From positions 1 to 35,184 of the forward strand of contig JADIME010000009.1 in assembly GCA_017694935.1 (NCBI GenBank): a DNA stretch of 35,184 nt, in the 5' to 3' direction. Every line of letters starts with the position of its first letter. The first letter of the stretch is position 1. Origin of the DNA: Candidatus Merdivivens pullistercoris (GTDB lineage Bacteria > Bacteroidota > Bacteroidia > Bacteroidales > UBA932). Both the position numbers and the translations under genes were made by a program. Positions 1 to 9,444 of the stretch are shown piece by piece. Under the pieces are notes generated by a model. It did not search any database. It was not told the DNA's origin and saw nothing but the letters and a program-made list of their open reading frames with translations.

Positions 1-77
1 TTTGAAAAAATTTTAAACAGCTTCTTATAATCAGCGATTGCCGGATTTTGCACGGTTTTTATTGGAAGTCTGCCGGA

Positions 78-2441
78 ATGATTTTTAAAATACACGGTAT
101 GATTTCTTTTTTCAGATTCCTCGGAAGGAACGGACTTTATACGGCCATAGAGGTGGCAGGCCTCTCCATAGCGATGGCCTTCATCGTCTTCATTTCTTAT
201 TACGTGTTCACGGAGCTGTCGTATGACTCGGGACTTGAAAGTACGGAAGATATCTATTTGCTGAGCGACGGGGTTTTCCCGGCGGGAAGCGCGACGATTA
301 AGGAGCAGGTGCAGGGTGTTTTCCCGGAGATTACGGACGGGACAAGGATGGTCTCCACGGCTTTTCTCGGAGGTCTCACGATGACGGCGACGGTCGGGGA
401 CGAGACTTTCAAGCAGCAGGCCCTTGGAGTGGATGCCAATTTTTTCGACTTCTTCGCTTTCCCGTTTGTTTCCGGGAACAGGGACAATGCGCTGACGGAA
501 AAATATGCAGTTTCTGTTTCCGAAAGTTTTGCCGCGCGGCATTTCCCCGATGAAGACCCGATAGGGAAGACGTTCGATGTAACAATCGACAAAGAGACAA
601 TCCCCCTGACCGTTACCGGGGTTTTCAAGGATTTCAAGAACAGTGTTTTCCCGTATGTGGACATGATTTACAGGATAGAACTGTACGGGCAGGCTTTTCC
701 TTCATTGCTTTATAACGGCAACGGTACGGCGAATACATTTTTCCGTATAACCCAAGGAACCGATACGGGCGGACTTGAAAAGCAGATATTAGGGATTCTG
801 AAGCAGGAAGACAACCTTTATATATCCGGAATATCTTCCAGGGTTGCCCTTATACCTTTCAAGGAGATTCATTTCGGGGCTACCGAATACAGCGCGCCGT
901 TTACCGACAGTGTGGACAGGAATTTCATAAGCCTGTTCATCGCCGCCGGGGTGCTGCTGTTGGTTTTTGCCATGCTCAACTATGTGTCGCTTACAGTGGC
1001 ACAGACTGTTTCGCGTGCCAAGGAAATGGCTGCAAGGAGATTGTTGGGAGAACGGAAAGGGGGGATAATCTTCCGCTTCCTTTCGGAGGCCTTCGTACTG
1101 ACTGCCGTGGCTTTCGTGGTCGGCCTTGCGTTGATCCCGGCTTTCGAGCCGTTGATGGGCAGGCTGTTAGGCAAGGAAATAGATGTGTTGGGGAACATAG
1201 GTCTCTTTCAGGGCCTCGTTCTGGCATTGTTCGTGTGCGTGGTATCATTGTTCTCGGGGATAGTCCCGGCAATGATATTTTCGCGTTTCAAACCGATAGA
1301 CCTGATGAAAGGCTCTTACGGCAAGGGAGGAAAACAGATACTCGGCAATATCTTCGTATTTGTCCAGAATTTCGTGGCTGCGACTGCTTTGTGCATAGCC
1401 TTGGCCATGTTCGTCCAGTTGAGGTACATGCTTGATATAGACAGGGGTTATTCCAAAGACGGGGTGATTTACGTGAACGGGGTTACATCGGCCGATGAGT
1501 TTTATGCGGACGAACTCAGGGCAATGCCTGAAGTGACGGACATAGGCTATGTCCAGTTCGATCCTGTGGACGGCGGAAGGACTTCCGGAAGTTATTTTCT
1601 CGAGGACGGGACACAGGTACAGATAGAATGGTTCTACGGGGACATGGCGGCTTTCAGGATGCTCGGCTTCAGGCCTGTGTCCGTTATTTCCGATCCGGTG
1701 GAAGGTGCTGTATGGCTTACTGAAAGCGCGATGTCCAATCTCGGGGCGGACTACGGTTCAGCCGGGATAGTGCTTAATTCACAAGGGCTGAATGTATGCG
1801 GAATCATGGGGGATTTCATAAAGGGCAATATGACCGAAGAGGACAGCAAGGGGATGAATGTCTGTTATTATATACAGGATATGAATGATCCCGGGGATTT
1901 CATGTTTCTCAGGGAAATGCTGGTGAAGGTATCCGGGGATACGGAAAGGGCGGTAAAGAAAATCATGGAATTTTATGAAGCCCGGGGTCTTGCCAATGCC
2001 GTGACAGTCGGATCGCTTGATGAGAAATTCTCGTTTTATTTCAAGAAAGAGAGCGGCAACAACAAGCTGATTACTATCTTTACGATATTGACCCTCATGC
2101 TTTCATCCATGGCGATGCTTGCCATGAGCACTTATTATGCGCGTGCGGCTGCCCGCAATGTAGCTGTCAGAAAGATATTCGGACTGTCGAGGCGACCGGC
2201 TTTCTGGGGCACCGTGGCGGGCTTCCTGAAAATAGTGGCAGTGGCGGCGGCGGTTTCCGTCCCGGTATCCTGCATTGTGGTTTCAAGATGGCTTGAAAAC
2301 TATGCCGACCGCGTTACCGGCATCTGGTGGGTATACGTTGCCGGCTGCGCCATAGTCCTGCTTGTCGCATTCATAGCCATTGTCCGTCAGGTGTACGTGC
2401 TTGTCAATGTGAATCCTGCGGAGGTGCTTCGCAAAGACTGA
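78..2441 (+). CDS. FtsX/MacB-type ABC transporter permease
   Basis: Membrane subunit of an ABC transporter of the MacB/FtsX type, which usually works with a separate ATPase to move lipoproteins, peptides or drugs or to signal across the envelope. About 787 residues carry one N-terminal membrane segment (GLSIAMAFIVFISYYVF), a periplasmic MacB-like core domain, a central group of three membrane helices, a second periplasmic domain, and three C-terminal helices ending in NVNPAEVLRKD. This is the duplicated FtsX layout common in Bacteroidota. The frame is open back to a stop at base 3. ATG codons at 78 and 99 are both plausible, and 99 would give MISFFRFLGRN, a typical family start. No ATPase gene is in the window; it may lie upstream. 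The gene converges on the efflux operon, with 18 bp between the stops. Substrate unknown. Confidence 0.85.
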   Translation: MIFKIHGMISFFRFLGRNGLYTAIEVAGLSIAMAFIVFISYYVFTELSYDSGLESTEDIYLLSDGVFPAGSATIKEQVQGVFPEITDGTRMVSTAFLGGLTMTATVGDETFKQQALGVDANFFDFFAFPFVSGNRDNALTEKYAVSVSESFAARHFPDEDPIGKTFDVTIDKETIPLTVTGVFKDFKNSVFPYVDMIYRIELYGQAFPSLLYNGNGTANTFFRITQGTDTGGLEKQILGILKQEDNLYISGISSRVALIPFKEIHFGATEYSAPFTDSVDRNFISLFIAAGVLLLVFAMLNYVSLTVAQTVSRAKEMAARRLLGERKGGIIFRFLSEAFVLTAVAFVVGLALIPAFEPLMGRLLGKEIDVLGNIGLFQGLVLALFVCVVSLFSGIVPAMIFSRFKPIDLMKGSYGKGGKQILGNIFVFVQNFVAATALCIALAMFVQLRYMLDIDRGYSKDGVIYVNGVTSADEFYADELRAMPEVTDIGYVQFDPVDGGRTSGSYFLEDGTQVQIEWFYGDMAAFRMLGFRPVSVISDPVEGAVWLTESAMSNLGADYGSAGIVLNSQGLNVCGIMGDFIKGNMTEEDSKGMNVCYYIQDMNDPGDFMFLREMLVKVSGDTERAVKKIMEFYEARGLANAVTVGSLDEKFSFYFKKESGNNKLITIFTILTLMLSSMAMLAMSTYYARAAARNVAVRKIFGLSRRPAFWGTVAGFLKIVAVAAAVSVPVSCIVVSRWLENYADRVTGIWWVYVAGCAIVLLVAFIAIVRQVYVLVNVNPAEVLRKD

Positions 2442-2459
2442 TTGACGATGCGGAAGATG

Positions 2460-3638
2460 TCACAGTTCGTTCCTGTACAGTTCGGCCATCAGGACATGGT
2501 ATCTGTTTTCCATGTTCATGTACTCGGCGAGGCTGTTGTATATGCCGTCGGCTTCCACATAATAGTCCATGATTGAAAACTGTCCGTTGATCACGGCTTT
2601 TTCAAGGGCTTCGAGCGTGCCGAGCATCAGTGGCAGGTCGTATTCTCTCAGGGTTTCCGCGAGGGATACGGCCTCGTAGTATTTAGACCGCATTTCGTTC
2701 AATGATTTCAACCGGGCGTTCTCCAGATTCGCGATGGCTGCCGAATGACGGGCTTCCGCCGTCTTTGTCTTGTTCATGCCGGAAAACAGCGGAACGGAAA
2801 TCCCCACGAGAAAACCGTTGGATGCCTCGTTCAGGGCGGTGTTCCTTCGGTATCCTACTTCAAGTTTCGGAAGCCAGTTCTGCCTGTTCACTTTGATTTC
2901 CTGAGCGGCCGCATCCACGGAAGCCTCGGCAGACAGCACTGACAGGTCGGAGGCCGAAATGTATTCGCAATATGTTTCGAAATCGGGGATCATCTGTGTC
3001 TGTGGATATTCTTCGCTTTCTATGATGACAGGCATCCCCCCGTTCATGGCCTCTATGTTTTGCAGAGCTGCCCTGCGGGCGGCTTCGTTTTGCGCGGCAA
3101 GCGTGCGTATGTTCATGCGGTCCATCTTGGCCTTGTTGAGTTCTATCACGGTGGCTCCTCCTTCCCCGAATTTCTTTTCCACAAGGGCCAGCAGCCTGTC
3201 GGCATTTTCAAGGCGCGATTCGAGCAAGGCTTTTTCCGCGTTCAGCCTGACAATTTCGAGATAAAGCAGTTTCGCCTCTAACAGAATGTCCCTGCGTTGC
3301 AATGAATATTGCCTGCCTGTCTCTTCGTTCCTGTAGTCGTTCCATTTTTTGCGTGCCGCATATTGCGTAGGGAAATCGAATCCCATGGAGACAACCAATT
3401 CGGAACTCGAGACACCGTTCACCCCGTTGGAGAAGAACGGGCTGTAGGAAACGGAAAGATCCTGTTGGACATTGTTTTCCGTGCTGATTTCCAAAAGGGC
3501 GGCCTCGCTGTTTTTGCGCAGTACCTGTAAATCCTTGTTGTTCCGCTCGATGAGTGCAAGGACGGTGTCTATTTCCTGGGCCGCGCAAAGATTGGATGCG
3601 GCAATGACGGAAATGAAAAATATTATCGTTTTCTTCAT
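2460..3638 (-). CDS. TolC-family outer membrane channel of metal efflux operon
   Basis: Outer-membrane factor that completes a tripartite efflux pump. The 392-residue product starts with a signal peptide (MKKTIIFFISVIAASNLCAAQ). The rest is alpha-helical with heptad-like stretches, arranged as two similar halves in the usual OEP pattern; LxxAxxxAAxAxxxVxxxxxxPxL-like features occur near the middle (AAAQEIKVNRQNWLPKLEVGY). It is the last gene of a three-gene leftward operon, 16 bp behind the RND pump gene, so it most likely serves that pump. It is slightly shorter than typical CusC/CzcC proteins but looks complete. Assignment to the family is firm; the exported ion is not visible from this gene. 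Confidence 0.88.
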   Translation of the reverse strand: MKKTIIFFISVIAASNLCAAQEIDTVLALIERNNKDLQVLRKNSEAALLEISTENNVQQDLSVSYSPFFSNGVNGVSSSELVVSMGFDFPTQYAARKKWNDYRNEETGRQYSLQRRDILLEAKLLYLEIVRLNAEKALLESRLENADRLLALVEKKFGEGGATVIELNKAKMDRMNIRTLAAQNEAARRAALQNIEAMNGGMPVIIESEEYPQTQMIPDFETYCEYISASDLSVLSAEASVDAAAQEIKVNRQNWLPKLEVGYRRNTALNEASNGFLVGISVPLFSGMNKTKTAEARHSAAIANLENARLKSLNEMRSKYYEAVSLAETLREYDLPLMLGTLEALEKAVINGQFSIMDYYVEADGIYNSLAEYMNMENRYHVLMAELYRNEL

Positions 3639-3654
3639 TTTGTCGGATATGCGA

Positions 3655-6600
3655 TTAATTGTTTGACAGTTTTCTTTTTCTTGAAGTCATCCATTCATAA
3701 ATGATAGGTATGATGAATGCGTTCAGGAATGTGGATGTAAGCAGGCCTCCGAGTATGACTTTCGCCATCGGGCTTTGGATTTCATTGCCCGGCAGGTCTC
3801 CTCTAAACGCTAAAGGAATCAATGCAAGGGCGGTCGAAAGCGCTGTCATGAGTATCGGGTTGAGCCTGTCCAGGGAGCCGTGTATGATATTGTTCCTGAG
3901 TGAATCCCCGTTGTCATGCTCCAAGGAATTGTAGCGGTTGATAAGCAGCATGCCGTTGCGTGTGGCTATCCCGAACAGCGATATGAAACCTATGATTGCC
4001 GGTATGCTTACTTCCTTGGTGGTAATGAGCAATGCGAATACGCCCCCGATGAGTGCGAGCGGCAGGTTCAGGAGGACGGCCCCGCTCTGCATCGGACTCT
4101 TGAACTCCATGTACATCAGCAGGAATATCACCACTATGCTCATAAGCGATGTAAGGAGAAGCGTGCGGCTTGCGGCCTGCTCGCTTTCGAACTGTCCGCC
4201 GTATTCTATGTGGTATCCCTCGGGAAGGTCTATTTCGCTGTCCACAATCGCCTGTATGTCGTTTACCACTCCCCGCAGGTCGCGGCCGTCGGTGTTTGCC
4301 GAGATTACTATCTTCCTTTTGACATTCTCCCTGTTGATTGTATTCGGGCCTGATGACGAAACTATGTCGGCAACGTACGACAGGGGTACTTTGCATCCGT
4401 CCGCATCGTCTATCATGAGCCCGGCTATTTCTTCCATGCTTCCCCTGTAGTCTTCATCCGCCCTTACGACTAAGTTGAAGGATTTCCCGTCTTCATATAC
4501 CTGTGATACGGTTTCTCCGGCCATATTGACGGTGATGAACTCATAAAAGGCAGGGAGAGGGATGCCGTATTTGGCCAGCATGTCCTCGCGAGGGACTATT
4601 TTCAGTTCCGGACGCTCTATCTGCTGCTCCACATTAAGGTCGGCTATGCCTTCGACATCGCTTATCTTGTCTTTGATGAGGTTCCCTATGCGGTACATTT
4701 CGCCAAGGTTTTCACCGAAGAGCTTGATGGCTATGCTCGCCTGCGTGCCGCTCAGCATGGCATCTATCCTGTGGCTTATGGGTTGTCCTATCTCGATATT
4801 CGCTCCGGCGATTACGGATAGCTTTTCCCTTACTTCGTTAAGCAGTTCCCTGTGCGAACGTCCGTCAAGCTCGAACGGGGCTTCTATCTCCGACACGTTC
4901 ACTCCCAAAGCATGCTCGTCCAATTCGGCGCGGCCTGTCTTTCTTGCGACTGTCTGGATTTCCGGTATGGTGAGCAGCAGCTCTTCAGCCTGTCTTCCGA
5001 TCCTGTCTGATTCTTCCAGGGAGATTCCCGGCATCGAGCTTATGTTGATGGTGAACGAGCCTTCATTGAAAGCCGGCAGGAAGCTGCGTCCGAGAGTGAA
5101 GAAAAGTCCGAGGGCGACGGCGAAAAGCGCGAGCGTAATGCCTATGACCGGTTTCTTGTGATTCAAGGCCCAATTGAGGCCGTTGCGGTAATGCTTTTTG
5201 AGCCATCTTGCAATGAACCCTTCCTTCGGAACGCTTCCGTCTTTTCTGTTTCCTCCGAGCATGTAACTGCAAAGCACCGGAGTAAGCGTGAGGGCGACGA
5301 TAGTGGATGCGAAAAGGGCCACTATGAAGGCTACGCCGAGAGGTATGAGCATGCGTCCTTCCATGCCGCTGAGGAAAAACAGAGGCACGAAACTTACGAC
5401 TATTATGAGCGTGGAATTGAGTATCGGCATACGGACTTCTTTCGAGGCGTCGAAGACGACATCGATTACCGGACGTTGCATCCCGGGCGGGAGCGCCCTG
5501 TTTTCCCTAAGGTGTTTCCATACGTTCTCCACATCGACTATAGAGTCGTCCACTAAAGAGCCTATGGCTATGGCAAGTCCTCCGAGACTCATGGTATTCA
5601 ACGTGATCCCGAATGCCTGAAGGATGAGTATGGACATCATCAGCGATAACGGCAGGGTTATGAGCGAGATTACCGTGGTGCGCACGTTGGCAAGGAAGAG
5701 GAAAAGCACTATGACGACAAATATGGCACCCTCGTAAAGAGAACTCTTTACATTGTCTATGGAACTCTCGATGAATTTGGACTGCCGGAAAATGTCGGTC
5801 GAGACATTCACGTCTTCCGGAAGGTTTTTCCCGATATCCTCAAGGGCGGCTTCGAGTTTTTCCGTGAGTTCTATAGTGCCGGTGTCAGGCTGTTTGGTGA
5901 CAGTGAGCAGTACGGCCGGTTTCCCTCTTTCCGAGGCCAGCCCGAGCTTGGGCTGCTGGGCTCCTATCCTGACATCGGCTATGTCTCCGAGAGTCACGGG
6001 CGTGCCGAGCGAGTCGGTCCTGATTACGGCACCCGCCATCTTGGCCACATTGTCGGTAGACAATACGCCGCGCACGATATATTCATTCCCGTATTCGTAT
6101 ATCACGCCTCCGTTTGCATTCAGGTTCATTCCCCGTGTGACCGCCATGATCTCTGAGAGCGTTACCCCGTAATGCTTCATCTTGTCCGGATGAAGGAGCA
6201 CCTGGTATTCCTTTATGTCGCCCCCGAGCACGGCCACTTGCGCGACCCCTCCCGTGGCAAGCAGGCGGGGACGTATGGTCCAGTCGGCTATTGTCCTGAG
6301 ATCAAGCATCGATGTGCTGTCGGCTGTCAGTCCGACAATCAGGACTTCGCCGAGGATCGATGACTGTGGGCCGAGGGTCGGGTTGCCCGCTGTCTCGGGA
6401 AGTTCTCCCGAGGCGGCGGAAAGTTTTTCGGATACTATCTGCCTGGCAAGGTATATGTCCGTCCCCCAGTCGAATTCGACCCATACTACGGAAAATCCCG
6501 TAGTGGACGACGACCTGACCCTTCGTACTCCCGTCGCGCCGTTTACGGCGGTTTCTATCGGGAATGTCACGAGCTGTTCCACTTCTTCGGCGGCCATCCC

Positions 6601-6762
6601 GCCTGCTTCCGTCATGACTACCACCGTAGGGGCGTTCAGGTCGGGAAAAACATCTATTTCGGCGTTTATCGTGCGGTATACTCCGGCCACGAACAGGAGT
6701 ATGGCCGCTACCATTATCAGCAGCCTGTTTTGTAATGAAAAATGAATGATTTTATTCAGCAT
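3655..6762 (-). CDS. CusA/CzcA-family heavy-metal RND efflux pump
   Basis: Inner-membrane proton-driven pump of the heavy-metal RND family, 1035 residues and full length. It begins with the usual first helix (LNKIIHFSLQNRLLIMVAAILLFVAG). The transmembrane-4 proton relay reads LVDDSIVDVEN, keeping the Asp and Glu of the family. The upstream position that is Asp in CzcA is Ala here, as in CusA. Against that, the regions matching the CusA methionine ligands (GVNVSEIE and HRIDAMLSGT) do not align a Met at the known positions, so a Cu(I)/Ag(I) substrate is not supported; a divalent ion is as likely. The gene lies 12 bp after the adaptor gene and 16 bp before the TolC gene in one operon. Confidence 0.93.
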   Translation of the reverse strand: MLNKIIHFSLQNRLLIMVAAILLFVAGVYRTINAEIDVFPDLNAPTVVVMTEAGGMAAEEVEQLVTFPIETAVNGATGVRRVRSSSTTGFSVVWVEFDWGTDIYLARQIVSEKLSAASGELPETAGNPTLGPQSSILGEVLIVGLTADSTSMLDLRTIADWTIRPRLLATGGVAQVAVLGGDIKEYQVLLHPDKMKHYGVTLSEIMAVTRGMNLNANGGVIYEYGNEYIVRGVLSTDNVAKMAGAVIRTDSLGTPVTLGDIADVRIGAQQPKLGLASERGKPAVLLTVTKQPDTGTIELTEKLEAALEDIGKNLPEDVNVSTDIFRQSKFIESSIDNVKSSLYEGAIFVVIVLFLFLANVRTTVISLITLPLSLMMSILILQAFGITLNTMSLGGLAIAIGSLVDDSIVDVENVWKHLRENRALPPGMQRPVIDVVFDASKEVRMPILNSTLIIVVSFVPLFFLSGMEGRMLIPLGVAFIVALFASTIVALTLTPVLCSYMLGGNRKDGSVPKEGFIARWLKKHYRNGLNWALNHKKPVIGITLALFAVALGLFFTLGRSFLPAFNEGSFTINISSMPGISLEESDRIGRQAEELLLTIPEIQTVARKTGRAELDEHALGVNVSEIEAPFELDGRSHRELLNEVREKLSVIAGANIEIGQPISHRIDAMLSGTQASIAIKLFGENLGEMYRIGNLIKDKISDVEGIADLNVEQQIERPELKIVPREDMLAKYGIPLPAFYEFITVNMAGETVSQVYEDGKSFNLVVRADEDYRGSMEEIAGLMIDDADGCKVPLSYVADIVSSSGPNTINRENVKRKIVISANTDGRDLRGVVNDIQAIVDSEIDLPEGYHIEYGGQFESEQAASRTLLLTSLMSIVVIFLLMYMEFKSPMQSGAVLLNLPLALIGGVFALLITTKEVSIPAIIGFISLFGIATRNGMLLINRYNSLEHDNGDSLRNNIIHGSLDRLNPILMTALSTALALIPLAFRGDLPGNEIQSPMAKVILGGLLTSTFLNAFIIPIIYEWMTSRKRKLSNN

Positions 6763-6774
6763 GGCGGGACGGTA

Positions 6775-7992
6775 TTAATGGTTGTGGGTATGCCCCGGGA
6801 TAGTATTGGCCGCCGAAGCGAGTTTTATGCGCATTGCCCCTTTGGTGACGATGACGTCTCCTTCGGTTATTCCGGAAAGGATTTCAATGCGTTCCCCGTC
6901 TGAAGCTCCCGGTATGACGTGTATCTTTTCGTAACAGTCGGCATCCAGCTTACGGTATGCGTAATACTCTCCCTGTTCTTCAATCAGCGCGGTTTCAGGC
7001 AGGCTTATTATTTCGTCCCTTTCCTGCGAGAGCAAATAGACTTCCGCGAAAGTTCCCGGCATTATCCCGCTGTTCCCCTTGAATTCGAAAGTGACGGGGA
7101 TGTAGGCGGTGTTCCCGTCGAGCATCCTTCCTTTTGCGAGGATTTTTCCTCCGAGTTCATCGAGCCTGTACAGCCTGTCGCTGAAAGGCAGGGTGAAATT
7201 AGCGGATACGATGCCGTCCATCCTGTCGATATATTTTCCTGAAAGATCGGCCTGCAGGTACATCCTGTCGTATCTGACAATGGTCAGCAGAGGTTGTCCG
7301 ACGCTCACGAAGTCCCCGTCCTTTACTGCTATGCGTGCGGCATGGCCTTTTACCGGGGCTTTTACGGCCGTTCCCCCGTTTTCTCCTCCGCCGATGGCCT
7401 CGTAAGCCAGTCTGGCTGTATGATAGTTGCTTTTGATCGTTTCGAATTCCTGTCGGGATACTATATTGTCTTCTACCAGGGCTTTTGCCCTTTCATATTC
7501 TTTACGTGCAGTTTCGTATGCGATGTATGCCTTCTTTGCCGGGTCTCCGTCCTGCAGATTGTCGGACGAGATGGTAAAGAGCGTTTCGTTTTCATTTACC
7601 CCGGAACCTTCGGCCAGTGGGGAGGAAAATGAAATTATTCCTGAAATGTTCGCAACCACGGCGGTTTCGTTTCCGGTGGCAGGAATGATTTTCCCGCCTG
7701 TCCTGATTACATCCCTGAATGTCCCGGCTTTGACTGTATCAGATTCGACACCGGCTTCAATGGCTTTTGCCGCTTCGAAAACTATTTCTCCGCCTCCGTG
7801 CTCGCCGGTATTGCTTTCGGCATGAATGTCGCCATGATCATGCTCGTGGTCATGGAGCTCTTCCGAATGGTCTTCATGCGTATGCGCTTCGTGTGAATGG
7901 TCGTGATGTCCGGCGTTATTGCCGCAGCCAGGGCAAAAAGCCATCATTGTCAGGCACATGAAAGCCTGTAATATGATTGTCTTCCTTTTCAT
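6775..7992 (-). CDS. His-rich periplasmic adaptor (membrane fusion protein) of RND efflux pump
   Basis: Adaptor subunit joining the RND pump to the TolC channel. The 405 residues begin with a signal sequence ending at a possible lipoprotein cysteine (AFCPGC, around residue 23; the lipobox is imperfect). A histidine-rich stretch follows, with about 12 His in the next 35 residues (for example HHDHSHEAHTHEDH), and the C-terminus is again His-rich (PGHTHNH). Then come the split biotinyl-lipoyl domain, an alpha-hairpin (KAYIAYETARKEYERAKALVED) and the beta-barrel and membrane-proximal domains. The His tracts suggest binding of Zn, Co, Ni or Cu ions in the periplasm. It is the first gene of the operon, with a TAnnTTTG box just upstream. 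Confidence 0.92.
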   Translation of the reverse strand: MKRKTIILQAFMCLTMMAFCPGCGNNAGHHDHSHEAHTHEDHSEELHDHEHDHGDIHAESNTGEHGGGEIVFEAAKAIEAGVESDTVKAGTFRDVIRTGGKIIPATGNETAVVANISGIISFSSPLAEGSGVNENETLFTISSDNLQDGDPAKKAYIAYETARKEYERAKALVEDNIVSRQEFETIKSNYHTARLAYEAIGGGENGGTAVKAPVKGHAARIAVKDGDFVSVGQPLLTIVRYDRMYLQADLSGKYIDRMDGIVSANFTLPFSDRLYRLDELGGKILAKGRMLDGNTAYIPVTFEFKGNSGIMPGTFAEVYLLSQERDEIISLPETALIEEQGEYYAYRKLDADCYEKIHVIPGASDGERIEILSGITEGDVIVTKGAMRIKLASAANTIPGHTHNH

Positions 7993-8021
7993 GATTGATA
8001 TTTTATCAGTCTTACAGGCTG

Positions 8022-8029
8022 CAAAAATA
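8022..8029 (-). promoter_or_regulatory. candidate -7 promoter box of the efflux operon
   Basis: On the minus strand this reads TATTTTTG, matching the Bacteroidota -7 consensus TAnnTTTG, about 30 bases ahead of the adaptor start codon. A TTTA at a suitable distance upstream could stand for the -33 box. Inferred from sequence only. Confidence 0.45.
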
Positions 8030-8070
8030 AATCATGTCCGTTGCAACTAAAGTGCATAGTGGAGAGAAGT

Positions 8071-9426
8071 CTATGAATGATTGTCCTGACCGTCCTGTCC
8101 GTTGTCACGACGTGCCTGCTCGAATTTGTCTTTCATGGTAGGATTGTTCCGTGTGAGCTTTTTGATGGTCAGTTCTTCGGCTTTGTTGTTTGCGAGCCTC
8201 AGGTTGTTTTCCGAGCCGAGAAGAGCCTCTTTGATTTTTTGCAGATGGTCTATTGACTTGTCTATTTCCTCGATGGCCTTTTTGAACTTTTCGCTCGCAA
8301 GGCGGTAGTTGTTGGCGAACCTGTTTTTAAAATCGTTCAGCTGTTCCTCGAAATTGCTTACGTCCACGGACTGCCTCTGCGCCAGGGCGAGGGCCTTCCT
8401 GTATTCGATGCTTTTTTTCGATGCCTGGGACAGCAGCGAAATGAGTGGCATGAAAAACTGGGGGCGTACCACGTACATTTTGGGGTAGCGGTAGGAAACA
8501 TCCACTATGCCCTCGTTGTACAGTTCGCTGTCCGGCTCGAGCAATGATACGAGCACGGCGTATTCACAGTCTTTTTCCCTGCGGTCTTTGTCCAATTTCG
8601 CGAAAAAGTCCTCGTTCCTGTGTTTCGTGGCCGTTTCATCCATCTCGTTTTTCATCTCGAACATGACGGATATGTATTCCGTGCCGTCTTCATCATAGTC
8701 GCGGAAGATGAAGTCCCCCTTGCTCCCTCCGCGGGCATCATTGTCTTTTTCAAAATAGGCTTTCGGGTACATGGACGCCCTTACCCGGTTGAATTCGGTA
8801 CTGCAATGTATCTCGAGGGTTTCACCTATCATTTTAGTGGACATGCGGGTTTTCAGGTCTTTATAATAGTCTATCTGTTCCTGTTTTTCCCTCAATTGCA
8901 TGTTGAATCTTTCCACGAGGCTTTTTTCCCTGAGCATGGCGGCGTCTTTTTCAGATGCCGCCATGCTTTTCAATTCCGCTATTTCGGAAGCGGCCTTGCC
9001 TTTCACTTCGGCTATTTCCGAGACCATTTTGCCTTTAAGTTCGGCTATTTCGGTATCCTTCGCCCGCAACTTGTCGCGGAAACTGTTTTCGGTTTCGAGG
9101 ACGGCTATCTTGCGCCGTCCTTCGTTTTCGGCCATGGCGATGTTCAGACGGGCTATTTCCTGTTCTTTTTCGTCCAGTATTTTCTTGAACTCCAGTTCTT
9201 TTGCATTCGAAATGCCGTCAAGGCTCTCCTTGAGGCGGGATATTTCGGCCTCTTTCTTGCCGATTTCCATTTCCTGCCTCATGGCGTATTCTCTTTCCTT
9301 TTCGGCAAGGCGCGCGGACAGTTCATCCTGAAATTCCTTGTTGCGTACCTGTGTCGCTATGGATGCGTAATCCGCTTCGTTCACACTGAAAACGTTTCCG
9401 CATTTCGGGCATTTGATCTCGTTCAT
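8071..9426 (-). CDS. DUF2130 protein: CPxC motif, coiled coil and nuclease-like D...ExK domain
   Basis: A 451-residue protein of the DUF2130 family, function not established. It starts with a half zinc ribbon (CPKC, residues 6-9). A long charged coiled coil follows (about residues 28-190), including three successive 11-residue repeats of the form [11 protein letters not shown] (about 126-158). The DUF2130 core (about 195-335) contains GETLE, then GDF with D238, then FEMK with E257 and K259. This spacing resembles a PD-(D/E)xK nuclease site. The C-terminal third is helical. It lies 18 bp downstream of the restriction endonuclease gene and could be read with it, but its base composition is like the chromosome and unlike the AT-rich R-M genes. 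Nuclease activity is inference. Confidence 0.85.
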   Translation of the reverse strand: MNEIKCPKCGNVFSVNEADYASIATQVRNKEFQDELSARLAEKEREYAMRQEMEIGKKEAEISRLKESLDGISNAKELEFKKILDEKEQEIARLNIAMAENEGRRKIAVLETENSFRDKLRAKDTEIAELKGKMVSEIAEVKGKAASEIAELKSMAASEKDAAMLREKSLVERFNMQLREKQEQIDYYKDLKTRMSTKMIGETLEIHCSTEFNRVRASMYPKAYFEKDNDARGGSKGDFIFRDYDEDGTEYISVMFEMKNEMDETATKHRNEDFFAKLDKDRREKDCEYAVLVSLLEPDSELYNEGIVDVSYRYPKMYVVRPQFFMPLISLLSQASKKSIEYRKALALAQRQSVDVSNFEEQLNDFKNRFANNYRLASEKFKKAIEEIDKSIDHLQKIKEALLGSENNLRLANNKAEELTIKKLTRNNPTMKDKFEQARRDNGQDGQDNHS

Positions 9427-9444
9427 TAATCTATCTGTAATGTA

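Noticed and set aside
3655..6762. Specific naming of the RND pump as CusA (Cu/Ag)
   Set aside because: TM4 is CusA-like but the methionine ligands are not at the expected positions.
8620..9429. A 269-codon open frame on the plus strand
   Set aside because: It is antisense to the DUF2130 gene and composed of Phe/Leu-rich low-quality sequence.
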